Positions 38,301 through 45,574 of a stretch of DNA of 64,000 bases are shown in pieces (positions within the stretch are counted from its first letter, which is position 1; each line of letters starts with the position of its first letter). Source of the DNA: Prevotellaceae bacterium (GTDB lineage: Bacteria > Bacteroidota > Bacteroidia > Bacteroidales > Bacteroidaceae); contig JABZLB010000014.1 in the NCBI GenBank assembly GCA_015256945.1, forward strand, positions 1 to 64,000. Direction: 5' to 3'. The notes under the pieces were generated by a model. It was not told the origin of the DNA. It searched no databases and worked only from the letters and a program-made list of their open reading frames with translations. Position numbers and translations under genes: made by a program.

Positions 38301-39979
38301 CTGAACTTGTCTTTCTCTACCTGAGAAGCCAGGTAATATACGTTCTTCATCATCAAAGGCCAGTTGCCTTGTTGCGGATTGTTACTGGTATTCTTCAATG
38401 ATTTCACAAACAGAGCCTGATGAATATCGGTAATATCACTTGCAAACTCGCCTACCTGATAGGTTCGTCCACCATAGGTATACTCGTAAGCCACGGCCAA
38501 TACCTGGTCGGTTTGCAGCGATGTACGAAGCGAAATATATCCCAATGCGTCGTTAACGGTATATTCTGACGGACTTAACAGACGGGCACTCTGAAGCTTT
38601 TCATAATCGCTGCCGCCCACTAACCCAGCCCCATCCAGCACGGTCGATGTTTGATCTATGTTGCGAGCTGCGGCATAACTGCCCACAACGGCAGCATATT
38701 CTGTATTGGCCGAGTTTGCCGGTACTGGCTGACCACCTGCCGACCACATTGGATTGCTGACATGATTGTTTTCTCCAAGATCGGTAAGCGCTACGATATT
38801 ACGCGAGTTTGTTGTCGAGCCCGACTTGTTTGTTACCCATACTTCTACACGGTTTATCTTAATGCCTGTTGCCAAATTAGGCAGGGTGCGCATACCTTCA
38901 TCATAATGATCATGAAAGTAACGGGCAAGAAAGAAGTGCCTGTTTTCCTCATAGTCGGCAGCATCCATCTCAAATGTAGTCAGCTGTTTGCCGCCACGTG
39001 ACGACACACTCTTCGATGTGCTCTTCTTTTGTGAAGCTACAAGTTGCAGCTTTAGCTTGCCAAACTGCATATCTGTGCGCAAGCCGAACAAACTACTGGC
39101 CCCCTGAATAAGTGAGGAATTAGAAGGAAAGGTTACATTTCCCGCTTCAACGAGCTTGATAATCTCGTCTTCTTTTCCATCGTATTTGAGCTTAAGGTTC
39201 TGGGCATCATAGTCAAAGGTGGCATCGGTATTGTAGTTCAGGTTCATGTTTACCTTGTCACCTACCTTACCGTTCACGTTAAGGTTTATCTTTTCATCAA
39301 AGTCAATCGATGTTTTTTTGCGGTTACGTATGGGAAACGACGGGTTATCGATATTCTTATAAGTACCTCCAAACTTCAGCTCTGCGGTACCTTGTGTTCG
39401 TATTCTCACGCCACCCGGGCCAAAAATCTTCTCTGCGGGTCCCAGATCAAAGTGCATATCGCTGAAGTCGAACTTCTCTTTGCCCTTGCGTTCGTATATT
39501 TCTGAGTTCTTCTGACGGAAGTAAACATCGCGTCCGTGCTTCTCGCTCCACTTCATATACTCCTCAGGAGTCATCATAATGGGTGCAGCAAGCCATGTCG
39601 ATCCCAGTTTTGTGCCGACAATATAACGGTTTATGGTATCGTTGTATGTTACCTCATACTTAATACCGTCAGGCCTTTTCAGGTCAACTGCACTTTGTTT
39701 AAGGTCGTCGTATGTTACAGGAGTCGTGCGCTGTATTTTCCATCTGGGATGCAAAAGAGAGTCGGGAATAGAATCGTCATCATTGTCGAGTATCACAATA
39801 TCATCAGCCAAGGGTGCCCGATTATTCTTACCAGCTGTTGTCTTTGCTTTATTTTTCTGCGGAGCTTGAGGTTTCTGGGGAGTTTGATTTGCATTGAGAT
39901 AAGGTGCTGCAACAGCATAGCTCACCATAGCCATGGCAAGCATCAGTATCAGCAATATATGGTTTTTCCTTATCTTCAT
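32321..39979 (-). CDS. sprA: SprA/Sov, type IX secretion outer-membrane translocon
   Basis: 2552 residues, the usual very large size. A signal peptide (about 1-25) is followed by alternating SprA/Sov beta-strand regions that form the giant outer-membrane barrel, ending in a C-terminal strand (FGLSVKFSLTR). Typical stretches include NLNVNGKVGDKVNMNLNYN and FDYDAQNLKLKYDGKEDEI (in part). SprA is the translocon through which CTD-tagged proteins leave the cell. It implies a type IX secretion system in this organism, with the other parts elsewhere. Residues about 1915-1990 contain a Gln/Lys/Glu-rich coiled-coil stretch inside the barrel sequence. It follows ruvA, an order I recall from Bacteroidales. 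Confidence 0.96.
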   Translation of the reverse strand: MKIRKNHILLILMLAMAMVSYAVAAPYLNANQTPQKPQAPQKNKAKTTAGKNNRAPLADDIVILDNDDDSIPDSLLHPRWKIQRTTPVTYDDLKQSAVDLKRPDGIKYEVTYNDTINRYIVGTKLGSTWLAAPIMMTPEEYMKWSEKHGRDVYFRQKNSEIYERKGKEKFDFSDMHFDLGPAEKIFGPGGVRIRTQGTAELKFGGTYKNIDNPSFPIRNRKKTSIDFDEKINLNVNGKVGDKVNMNLNYNTDATFDYDAQNLKLKYDGKEDEIIKLVEAGNVTFPSNSSLIQGASSLFGLRTDMQFGKLKLQLVASQKKSTSKSVSSRGGKQLTTFEMDAADYEENRHFFLARYFHDHYDEGMRTLPNLATGIKINRVEVWVTNKSGSTTNSRNIVALTDLGENNHVSNPMWSAGGQPVPANSANTEYAAVVGSYAAARNIDQTSTVLDGAGLVGGSDYEKLQSARLLSPSEYTVNDALGYISLRTSLQTDQVLAVAYEYTYGGRTYQVGEFASDITDIHQALFVKSLKNTSNNPQQGNWPLMMKNVYYLASQVEKDKFRLDVKFQSDTTGVYISYIPEPQVSNLPIIRLLGADRLDNNNRTHPNGYFDYVSGYTVSEGRVFFPVAEPFGSYMKSYLLSHGVSATQAEKYAFTELYDSTKTIARQIAEKDKYILQGQYRGSQANVISLGAYNVPQGSVVVTAGGVTLNEGSDYSVDYSAGEVTILNQSIIDAGTPVNVSLESQSDYSQERKTMLGMNWSYDFSKNFQLSGTLQHLTEQALTTKVSMGTEPVNNTLWGLNMNWKHESQWLTNALDKLPFLHLTAPSQISFTGEFAQLVAHQTHGVQGNASYLDDFDNTTDKISVLEPTSWSLSSVPSMFPESSDKTTLASGYNRSLLAWYTIDPLFTRRSSSLTPSHIKSDLNQLSDPYVREVYVRELFPNRDQSSYSGATSTLSVMNMAYYPDERGPYNFSTNVNSNGRLLNPQQHWGGMMRKLDTNDFDAANIEYIEFWLMDPFIQSNRRSDAAQYGGDFYINLGEVSEDVLHDGKKFYESGLPVDGSSAFTTTQWGKIPTQTTTNYAFATTGGSRKLQDLGLNGLNDEEEQLFASYQNYLTTIQGTVNAAVWDSIWKDPANDDYHYFRGSDYDRIQAPILTRYKYINNPQGNSPDSNDRSERYDTSYKTTPDVEDINQDYTLNEYEKYYQYRISLRPQDMVVGRNYIVDKRETVPVLRNGTTENITWYQFRIPLEEYERRVGSISGFSSIRFMRMFLTDFKRPIVLRFGSFDLVRGTWRVYNQNLDGSVTGTGSMTTASVSIEENNEKTPVNYVLPPGVSREQDPTQPQLVEANEQALQINVDNLSSGESKCVYKNTTLDLRQYKRMQMFVHANAPVADSHNLQDNQLAVFIRLGSDYKSNYYEYEIPLKLTAPGKYDRYSRADCELVWPAENMLDVPLTVFTSVKKARNRQKSMGLASFNRPYFAYDSERPGNKITIMGNPTLGEVKTLIVGVRNLAAGNKSGEVWVNELRMQEYNNTGGWAADANLNVQLSDLGNVNLQGRYISQGFGGIEDGVSSRSDRDQSNVSLTTSIELGRFFPDKAKVSAPLYYSVTKEVSKPRYNPLDNDLELKDALNATVNKFERDSIENIAVTKVINTNFSLSNVRVGIQNKRHPMPYDPANFSFSYSHNHSHSQGETTVYENEDNWQGMLNYNWSPVYKPWEPFHRIKSKSKWYDLFRRFGLNWLPQSIGVNTEMTRSYYELQERDMEASLNTKLPLSFSQQFLWNREFQLRWDLTKNLHMNFNSATHAEIEEPYTPVNKNLYPDRYTAWKDSVWTSIKSWGRPLDYQQNFTLSYQLPINLLPVFDWVRADATYNATYNWVRGTNLENGMSLGNTIANNRQLTLNGNFDFVRLYNHIPFLKKANERFDRMQSQSLQQRKHEQQQKKDEQQRQQREMQKVRAEAVKAGKNPEEAVTLWKKQQQEADERKKQLPRNKRAFEKEIVLRPDTTIDVSHGRKSHRLLITARTADGKLFKLKYKRLDDNRIRIRNKVDTATTLKLSVTAKPPLDDQKWYKTAQSLSRLAMMVRSASFTYRNNYSLALPGFMPTIGNAFGQTRGSHLLSPGLDFAFGVVGDSYVDRAQDRGWLLNNDSVATPATTNFTEDVQMRVMIEPVKNLKIDFNAARTITRARSIQYMYAGNPSTQTGSLTMTTLSIGTSFESMGTASNGFQSQSFERFCASLTSFQQRVEARYAGTVYPAGTPFAGTPFNAANGSVNPYSADVMVPAFLSSYTSMGKGLDIFPSLAKMLPNWSVRYSGLSHLPWFRDHFKSVNINHSYKSIYAVGAYQSYSTFMQLMNPDMGFINDATTGNPVPNSMYNVSMVSINETFSPLLGVDVTFLNDLTTRLEYRQTRSLALSMTSVQINEALSRDWVLGMGYKLNNFNFFGLSGPRKVKTRSKAKVQPETVTPASRGTNHALNLRLDISWRRQAAITRDIATVSSTATSGNSAFKFAFSAEYTLSRLLSMSFYLDRQTNTPLLSSNSYPTTTQDFGLSVKFSLTR

Positions 39980-40096
39980 CTTTCAAAGTGCACAGAACGC
40001 TATCATCGTTTCAGCAGAATCACAAAGTACATCCGTCCTCTACCTTATATAATATAGGGCACTTTTCCCTATAACACAGAGAACTTTCCGCCCAAG

Positions 40097-40240
40097 AACT
40101 TTAATTTTTTAATCTGTTAATCCGCACCTTACCCCCTTTAATCCTTTAATTTTTTAATTCTTTAATCCTTAAGATTTAATCTTCTAATTCTTTAATTTTA
40201 AGCGAAGCCTTTTACTTTTTTACCTTTTTACTCTTTTACT
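40097..40240. repeat. Low-complexity TTTAAT/TTTTTA-rich stretch
   Basis: The gap between ruvA and sprA is built of repeated CTTTAAT- and TTTTTAC-like words, for example CTTTAATTTTTTAATC and ACTTTTTTACCTTTTTAC. It looks like slippage-prone simple sequence. No gene is present. Confidence 0.7.
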
Positions 40241-40856
40241 TGATTCTCTTCAATGCCTCTTTCACAACCATCTCTACTGCCAGCTCAGGCTGCTCGGTAA
40301 GAATAGCCGTAACCACCTTTGCCGACGATACAGGAGCAAAACCCAACATAGTCAATGCCGATACAGCTTCGTCGCGGATGCCCGTATTTACCGTTGTCCC
40401 CTGTTGATGTGAAGCGGCTACATGCAACTCTTCGGCAATGCCCGACGACATAATTTTATCCTTCAAATCAACGATAATACGCTGTGCAGTTTTCAGTCCT
40501 ATGCCCTTTACACTCTTAATCAGCTTCTCATCGCCATTGGCAATAGCGTTGCAAAGCTCGGCAGGCGTGATGGACGACAGCATGGTTCGCGCCGTATTGG
40601 CTCCCACGCCTGATACAGTAATAAGCAGCCTGTACAGTTCACGTTCGCGACGTGTAGCAAAGCCATAAAAGGTATAATTATCGTCACGACCGCCCGTTTG
40701 CAGCGATTCGTGTACGTAAAGCTTAACTTCTTTCTTTCCCTGTATGGCGGTATAGCTGTTCAACGATATGTTTAGCGCATAGCCTATACCGCCTGTTTCA
40801 ACCACAGCCTGCGCAGGCGTCAGCTCCGTCAGCTCGCCTTTAATATATTCAATCAT
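40236..40856 (-). CDS. ruvA: Holliday junction branch migration protein RuvA
   Basis: 206 residues. The N-terminal OB fold begins MIEYIKGELTELTP. Tandem helix-hairpin-helix motifs follow (VSGVGANTARTMLSS and VKGIGLKTAQRIIVDLKDK, about 75-130). The C-terminal UBA-like domain III ends EMVVKEALKRIK. RuvA binds Holliday junctions and loads the RuvB motor. ruvB and ruvC are not in the window. Confidence 0.97.
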   Translation of the reverse strand: MIEYIKGELTELTPAQAVVETGGIGYALNISLNSYTAIQGKKEVKLYVHESLQTGGRDDNYTFYGFATRRERELYRLLITVSGVGANTARTMLSSITPAELCNAIANGDEKLIKSVKGIGLKTAQRIIVDLKDKIMSSGIAEELHVAASHQQGTTVNTGIRDEAVSALTMLGFAPVSSAKVVTAILTEQPELAVEMVVKEALKRIK

Positions 40857-41024
40857 AAAGCTTTGTTCTGTATATATACGGTAAAATAACGATGCTTTCG
40901 TTATATTATTGTATCAATACTGCCGGTGTATAGTTATAAAAATCTTGCGCCGGCCATATATTATGCGCTATGCAGTTTTTTGTTAAAGAAAGATATAATA
41001 ATGCGCCTTTTCAACGTAATGAGG

Positions 41025-41032
41025 TAATTTTG
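41025..41032 (+). promoter_or_regulatory. -7 promoter box for ddh
   Basis: TAATTTTG followed by C, 52 bp before the ATG at 41084, matches the Bacteroidetes -7 box and supports the downstream start. Confidence 0.5.
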
Positions 41033-41083
41033 CAACAGTATATAGGCATTATAAATGTTCATAAACAAATAAAACGTTGTAAT

Positions 41084-41983
41084 ATGAAAAAAATTAGAGC
41101 AGCAATTGTTGGCTATGGCAACATTGGCCATTTTACTTTAGAGGCTTTGGAGGCCGCTCCCGACTTTGAAATTGCAGGTATTGTACGCCGTCAGGGCGAT
41201 AAAGACAAGCCCCTTGCACTTACCCCATACACAGTAGTTGATGATATTAAGAAGCTGAAGGACGTTGATGTAGCCATTCTTGCTACCCCAACCCGCAAAT
41301 GTCCTGAATATGCCGAGGCCATAACGGCCATGGGAATCAATACTGTTGACAGTTTTGATATTCACACGTCTATCCTCGATTACCGCACACGCCAGATGCA
41401 AAACAACAAGAAAACCAATACCGTCAGCGTTATTGCTGCGGGCTGGGACCCCGGATCCGACTCGGTTGTACGTGTGCTTATGCAGGCCCTTGCGCCCAAA
41501 GGCCTGAGCTATACCAACTTTGGTCCCGGCATGTCAATGGGCCATTCGGTGGTTGCCCGTAGCAAAAAGGGTGTTAAAAATGCGCTTTCAATGACTATCC
41601 CTCTGGGCGAAGGCATACACCGCCGTATGGTTTATGTTGAGCTTGAAGAGGGTGCTTCGCTCGACGAGGTGACGAAAGAGATTAAGGCCGACGACTATTT
41701 TGCACACGATGAACTGCATGTTTTTGCTGTAAATAGCGTTGACGAGGTAAAGGATATGGGGCACGGCGTACACATGACACGTAAGGGTGTGAGCGGGAAA
41801 ACACAGAATCAGCGCATATCTTTCGACATGAGCATCAACAATCCTGCCCTTACAGCACAGGTGCTTGTTGACGTTGCACGTGCCACAACCCGCCTGCAAC
41901 CAGGTTGCTATACAATGCCAGAGATACCAGTTATCGACCTTCTGCCTGGCACACGCGAGGAGATTGTTGCTACATTGGTATAA
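41084..41983 (+). CDS. ddh: meso-diaminopimelate D-dehydrogenase
   Basis: 299 residues from the ATG giving MKKIRAAIVGYGNIGHF; the frame is open for 38 more codons upstream, but these precede the promoter box and lack homology. The N-terminal NADP site is GYGNIGHF. The dinucleotide and substrate regions (AAGWDPGSDSV, GPGMSMGHS) are typical of Ddh. It makes meso-diaminopimelate directly from tetrahydrodipicolinate with ammonia and NADPH, a one-step path to lysine and peptidoglycan. Followed by a hairpin at 42024-42065. Confidence 0.95.
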   Translation: MKKIRAAIVGYGNIGHFTLEALEAAPDFEIAGIVRRQGDKDKPLALTPYTVVDDIKKLKDVDVAILATPTRKCPEYAEAITAMGINTVDSFDIHTSILDYRTRQMQNNKKTNTVSVIAAGWDPGSDSVVRVLMQALAPKGLSYTNFGPGMSMGHSVVARSKKGVKNALSMTIPLGEGIHRRMVYVELEEGASLDEVTKEIKADDYFAHDELHVFAVNSVDEVKDMGHGVHMTRKGVSGKTQNQRISFDMSINNPALTAQVLVDVARATTRLQPGCYTMPEIPVIDLLPGTREEIVATLV

Positions 41984-42023
41984 CTGAGGGAAAACAATAA
42001 TTTCGCTGAATTTTATTTACAAC

Positions 42024-42065
42024 AAAGGCTCTGTCGTTGCGATATTTCGTAAAGACAGAGCCTTT
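42024..42065 (+). terminator. Hairpin after ddh, probable terminator
   Basis: A perfect 12-bp stem (AAAGGCTCTGTC with GACAGAGCCTTT) around an 18-nt loop, 41 bp after ddh. No T-run follows, so termination is inferred. Confidence 0.55.
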
Positions 42066-42173
42066 ACCGTAAATACGCGAAATATGAGTAACTTTCATAT
42101 CCTGCTAATAATCAACAATTTACACAACACTACCCTTTTATGCACACTTCTGCATTTTGTGGCAGGTTTGCCT

Positions 42174-42294
42174 TTACGGCACTATTGAGTTGTCTTTACG
42201 ATGTAATCGTCGCACCTTTACGACGTAATCGTCTGACCATTACGATGTAATCGTGTCGCCTTTACGATGTAAAGACAACTCAATAGTGCCGTAA
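42174..42294 (+). repeat. Palindromic intergenic element, family B, copy 1 (intact)
   Basis: Four 11-bp units (TTACGATGTAA, TTACGACGTAA, TTACGATGTAA, TTACGATGTAA) begin at 42196, 42218, 42240 and 42262, exactly 22 bp apart. The element ends in a perfect 26-bp inverted repeat (42174-42199 and 42269-42294). It lies in the 671-bp gap between ddh and the FMN-binding protein gene. Apart from this element, the ddh hairpin and a promoter box at 42570, I see nothing in that gap. Confidence 0.9.
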
Positions 42295-42569
42295 TTACAA
42301 ATTCTTTATTTTCCCGAGTTTGTTTCATGCTGACCAAAATAGAGAAATATGACGATTCTGGCGTTTTTATTTTTCTATTTTACGATTTTTCAAACACAAA
42401 ATAATTCAGAATTATTTTTACAATTATTACTCTTCGCCTGCATGTCCGAGATGAGAGAATCAGGTCGCACTCTATTTAAAATTATACCGGGACTTCTTTT
42501 TTATTGTTAAATGAACGGTGGCGAGTGTTAAATAAAGAATGGTACCAAACAGGCCGCTAAACTTTTCAT

Positions 42570-42577
42570 TACCTTTG
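42570..42577 (+). promoter_or_regulatory. -7 promoter box for the FMN-binding protein gene
   Basis: TACCTTTG, 77 bp before the ATG at 42655, matches the Bacteroidetes -7 box. Confidence 0.55.
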
Positions 42578-42654
42578 TCCCGTCAAACGAATAATTGCCT
42601 TTTGTGTGGCGTCATATTCGGTTTAAGAATTACAATAAAACAAAAAAGGAGAAT

Positions 42655-43050
42655 ATGAAACAGAAGAAAATGCTTTGCTCTTCGATGGCAGCCATAGCAC
42701 TTGCCGCTTTTATCAGTGCCATGCCAGGCGATGAAGTAATTACAAAAGAAGCCGATTATACTGTTGTAAACACAACAACACTGGCAACACACACAAGGGG
42801 TTTCAAAGGTCCTACGCCTGTAAAAATTTACATCAGCAAAAATAAAATTGTAAAAATAGAGCCGCTTCCTAACCGCGAAACACCGCAGTATTTCAACAAA
42901 GTAAAAAAACTGTTGAAAAAATATGAGGGAAAACGCGTAACGAAAGCACAAGCAATGAAGGTTGATGCTGTTTCGGGAGCAACCTTTTCAAGCAAGGCTC
43001 TGATTAACAATATACAGAGCGGCCTCAATTATTACAACGAACATCAGTAA
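42655..43050 (+). CDS. Exported FMN-binding domain protein, covalently flavinylated
   Basis: 131 residues from the ATG giving MKQKKMLCSS. It is preceded by AAAGGAGA, an unusually strong ribosome-binding site for this genome. A signal-like hydrophobic stretch (about 8-22) precedes a single FMN-binding domain. The flavinylation motif VDAVSGAT has the acceptor Thr110. An ApbE-type flavin transferase would be needed to attach FMN; none is in the window. Such single-domain proteins are extracytosolic electron carriers. The redox partner is unknown. Confidence 0.85.
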   Translation: MKQKKMLCSSMAAIALAAFISAMPGDEVITKEADYTVVNTTTLATHTRGFKGPTPVKIYISKNKIVKIEPLPNRETPQYFNKVKKLLKKYEGKRVTKAQAMKVDAVSGATFSSKALINNIQSGLNYYNEHQ

Positions 43051-43101
43051 ACCTAATAACAGCAAAGGCAACACAATATTTTATCATCAGCCAGAGATGG
43101 T

Positions 43102-44040
43102 TTAGAAAGAAAAAATGGTTACCAGAGGCAAATGGTCGCTATAACCATTTAAATATTTAGGGCCCAGGTAGTTACGCCTGGGCTTTTTGCCGCCAAATTT
43201 TTCGTCATCAACAAGTAAAAACGGCATGTCGTTGACATAACAGCTGTGCAGATGTGCCGTCAGGGTAGCATTACACAGTACGTGATCGAGGCTCGCCCAA
43301 ACGCCATGATAACGGTATGTGCCCATAGCACCATGACGTCCGGTGGCTTGAGCCGATACCTCGCTTACACCATGCGTTTCTAAAAATTGCAATGAGGCAT
43401 CGCCCGTATAATCGTTAAAGTCGCCTGCTATCAATATTAAAGGATGTTGATTACAATGCCGAACCGAGTCGACTGCTTCGGCCACGCGCTGCGCTACCTG
43501 CATACGGTAAATGCGTGTAGCCGCTTCACCGCCACGTCTGCTGGGCGCATGGAGGGCGAAAACATGCAGTGTGTCGCCTCCAATCAGCTCTCCGGAGGCA
43601 TACAATATGTCACGCGTGGGACTGAATCCCGCTGGTGGCACGACACGGATAGCATGGCTATTGATTAACCTGAAAGCGTAAGGCGAAAACATCAGCGCCA
43701 CATCAATACCGCGAATATCGGGCCCTGACGTCATCACATAGCTGTAACCCGCCCCGCGCAACAGCGACCGGCGGGTGAGATCGCGCATAACACTGTCGTT
43801 CTCAACCTCGGTAAGTATCACCATATCGGGCACCATCATTCCCGAATCAAGCTCACCACAAGAGAGGATTGCCTTGCCAATATGGTTTATTTTTCGCCAA
43901 TAGCGCTGTGGCGTCCATCGTAAAGCCGATGCAGGAAGGTACTCTTCGTCATGCCTTAAGCTGTCATGACGGGTATCAAACAGGTTTTCACAATTAAGCT
44001 CTACAAAGGTAAAGAGCGATAAAAGCAACAAACCAATCAT
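43102..44040 (-). CDS. Endonuclease/exonuclease/phosphatase family protein, probably exported
   Basis: 312 residues. A short hydrophobic start (MIGLLLLSLFTFVELN) is followed by the EEP fold: ELNCENLFD, TEVENDSVMRDL, LFALHAPSRRGG-like (HVFALHAPSRR), AGDFNDYTGD and the end GYSDHLPLV with the catalytic His. The family includes nucleases and phosphodiesterases; the substrate is unknown. Its start overlaps the stop of the C1 peptidase gene (ATGA), so both are translationally coupled. Confidence 0.88.
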   Translation of the reverse strand: MIGLLLLSLFTFVELNCENLFDTRHDSLRHDEEYLPASALRWTPQRYWRKINHIGKAILSCGELDSGMMVPDMVILTEVENDSVMRDLTRRSLLRGAGYSYVMTSGPDIRGIDVALMFSPYAFRLINSHAIRVVPPAGFSPTRDILYASGELIGGDTLHVFALHAPSRRGGEAATRIYRMQVAQRVAEAVDSVRHCNQHPLILIAGDFNDYTGDASLQFLETHGVSEVSAQATGRHGAMGTYRYHGVWASLDHVLCNATLTAHLHSCYVNDMPFLLVDDEKFGGKKPRRNYLGPKYLNGYSDHLPLVTIFSF

Positions 44041-45446
44041 TTGTCATCGGCAAAAAGAGGATCTTCAGGCACCACCATAACAGGCTTTTGATCAAATTCT
44101 TTCAGTATGTTTTCAGGAACATATTTCTTGTTTACCACCAGTCGGAACATATATTCGTTAAACCAGCGGTTCGTCATAATAAGGTAACCCTTATGCCCAT
44201 ATTCAGCACCCCAGCTGTTTTCAACCTCCCATTTCAGAGGCTTGCCATCGGTATCGAGGTCAACAGCCGTCAGTGTCATGGCATGGGTAGAGCCACTGTC
44301 GAACGTCGAAATGCGGTCAGCTTTATTCATTCCAAACGTCGTATTGAAGAGAGTGCCATAATCATAATTGTCAATATCGAGATAACCACGCTTACGATCA
44401 AGCTGTTTTCCCACGTCATAACTCGAATACATCTTATGCCCGTCGCGCAAAGAAGCAATGGCCATCGGGGCTATTTCGTCCATAGGCAGGTTAAGATACT
44501 TCCAGTTATGACCGTCGTAAGTATGCCGGTCATACTCTACTTCATAGGTTTTATGATAGGGACGTCGCGGGTCGTTCATGATCATGACAAACGATCCGTT
44601 AAGCGGAGCACCCACAGTAGCCTCATAAAACTGTCGGGGCGTATAGGTACGGGAAGGGCCTGTGGGCTTACCGTTCTTATCGCAAAAAGTATAAGTAAAT
44701 GTTTTTACAGGCTCACCCATTGTCATTACCAGCATATTATAGATGGTTCCAAGCATTTCTGTCTTGCGCTTTATAATGGCATCGGCTTTCTTTCGTGCCG
44801 TAACCATACGGCGAAGCTCCAGTCCAAACTCGCGCAACTTGGAAGAGATAAGACGCGATATAACCTTTGTATTGTCCGAACTGTATGTTTCAGGCATCAC
44901 GCTCATGGGCACAAGGCCATACTTGTCAGCCAGATCGGCTACTCCACAAAAGGTTCCTCCATCATTGATGGGGCTTTTAAAGAAATATTGTACGCGCGGA
45001 TCGTCAATGTTTTTTCCCGCATTGTCAATCACGTTCTGCAGCATAAAGTTTGCCTTTTCCATCTGATCATAGAAGAAAAGATAGGCTTGTGAGAACTCAA
45101 CACGCATGGAATCGTTGTGGGCTTTGGCAAAATTGGCACGCAGAACATTAAGTCCTGAAAACATCCAGCAACGGCCGGAGCTACGCTGATCTTGTATATT
45201 CTGCCGGGGTGTCTCAATGCTAAAGTAAGCATCTACGGCACCCTGATGAGAAGAATTTTTTGCTAGGTCATCGATATTATTTGATGCAGCGGCATTGCGC
45301 AGAGCCTTTTCGGCCGATGACGAGGGCTGACTTTGTTCTATTTGCCGTAACATAGAGGGCGTCAGAGCGCCTGCAGGATTTATCTTTTGTGCATTCATGC
45401 TTGTAAAAGCCCAAAGCAGGGCAAAGGTAACGATGGGGTTTTTCAT
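44037..45446 (-). CDS. pepC: C1 family cysteine peptidase (aminopeptidase C/bleomycin hydrolase type), exported
   Basis: 469 residues. A signal peptide (1-19, ending SMNA) is unusual for PepC of other phyla but common in Bacteroidales. The catalytic Cys is C93 in DQRSSGRCWMFSG. The His is in GSTHAMTLTAVD and the Asn in VENSWGAEYGHKGY. It should act as an aminopeptidase on peptides in the periplasm. A promoter box lies at 45493-45500 and dxs is divergent. Confidence 0.92.
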   Translation of the reverse strand: MKNPIVTFALLWAFTSMNAQKINPAGALTPSMLRQIEQSQPSSSAEKALRNAAASNNIDDLAKNSSHQGAVDAYFSIETPRQNIQDQRSSGRCWMFSGLNVLRANFAKAHNDSMRVEFSQAYLFFYDQMEKANFMLQNVIDNAGKNIDDPRVQYFFKSPINDGGTFCGVADLADKYGLVPMSVMPETYSSDNTKVISRLISSKLREFGLELRRMVTARKKADAIIKRKTEMLGTIYNMLVMTMGEPVKTFTYTFCDKNGKPTGPSRTYTPRQFYEATVGAPLNGSFVMIMNDPRRPYHKTYEVEYDRHTYDGHNWKYLNLPMDEIAPMAIASLRDGHKMYSSYDVGKQLDRKRGYLDIDNYDYGTLFNTTFGMNKADRISTFDSGSTHAMTLTAVDLDTDGKPLKWEVENSWGAEYGHKGYLIMTNRWFNEYMFRLVVNKKYVPENILKEFDQKPVMVVPEDPLFADDK

Positions 45447-45492
45447 ACTTATTTCCTTAATAATCTGTGAGTAATCAGGTTATGTTTACGCT

Positions 45493-45500
45493 GCAAAAGT
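45493..45500 (-). promoter_or_regulatory. Possible -7 promoter box for the C1 peptidase gene
   Basis: The minus strand reads TACTTTTG, 47 bp before the start codon. The -33 box is not evident. Confidence 0.4.
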
Positions 45501-45523
45501 AACAAAAACTATATAAAAAAACG

Positions 45524-45551
45524 TTGCTATGAGATAAAATTATTACCTTTG
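45524..45551 (+). promoter_or_regulatory. Promoter of dxs-trkA-trkH
   Basis: TTG (45524-45526) and, 17 bp on, TACCTTTG (45544-45551) form a Bacteroidetes-type promoter 24 bp before the dxs ATG. Confidence 0.65.
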
Positions 45552-45574
45552 CAAGAGTCTCCCAAAGATAGAAA

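Noticed and set aside
40970..41083. Longer N-terminus for diaminopimelate dehydrogenase
   Set aside because: The extra 38 codons contain the -7 box at 41025 and do not resemble the family.
42174..42294. Insertion-sequence remnant
   Set aside because: There are long inverted ends, but no transposase fragment and no clear target-site duplication. A MITE-like origin stays possible.
44088..45092. A 334-codon plus-strand frame opposite the C1 peptidase gene
   Set aside because: It lies entirely antisense to a clear C1 peptidase gene with all catalytic residues and has no recognisable domain.
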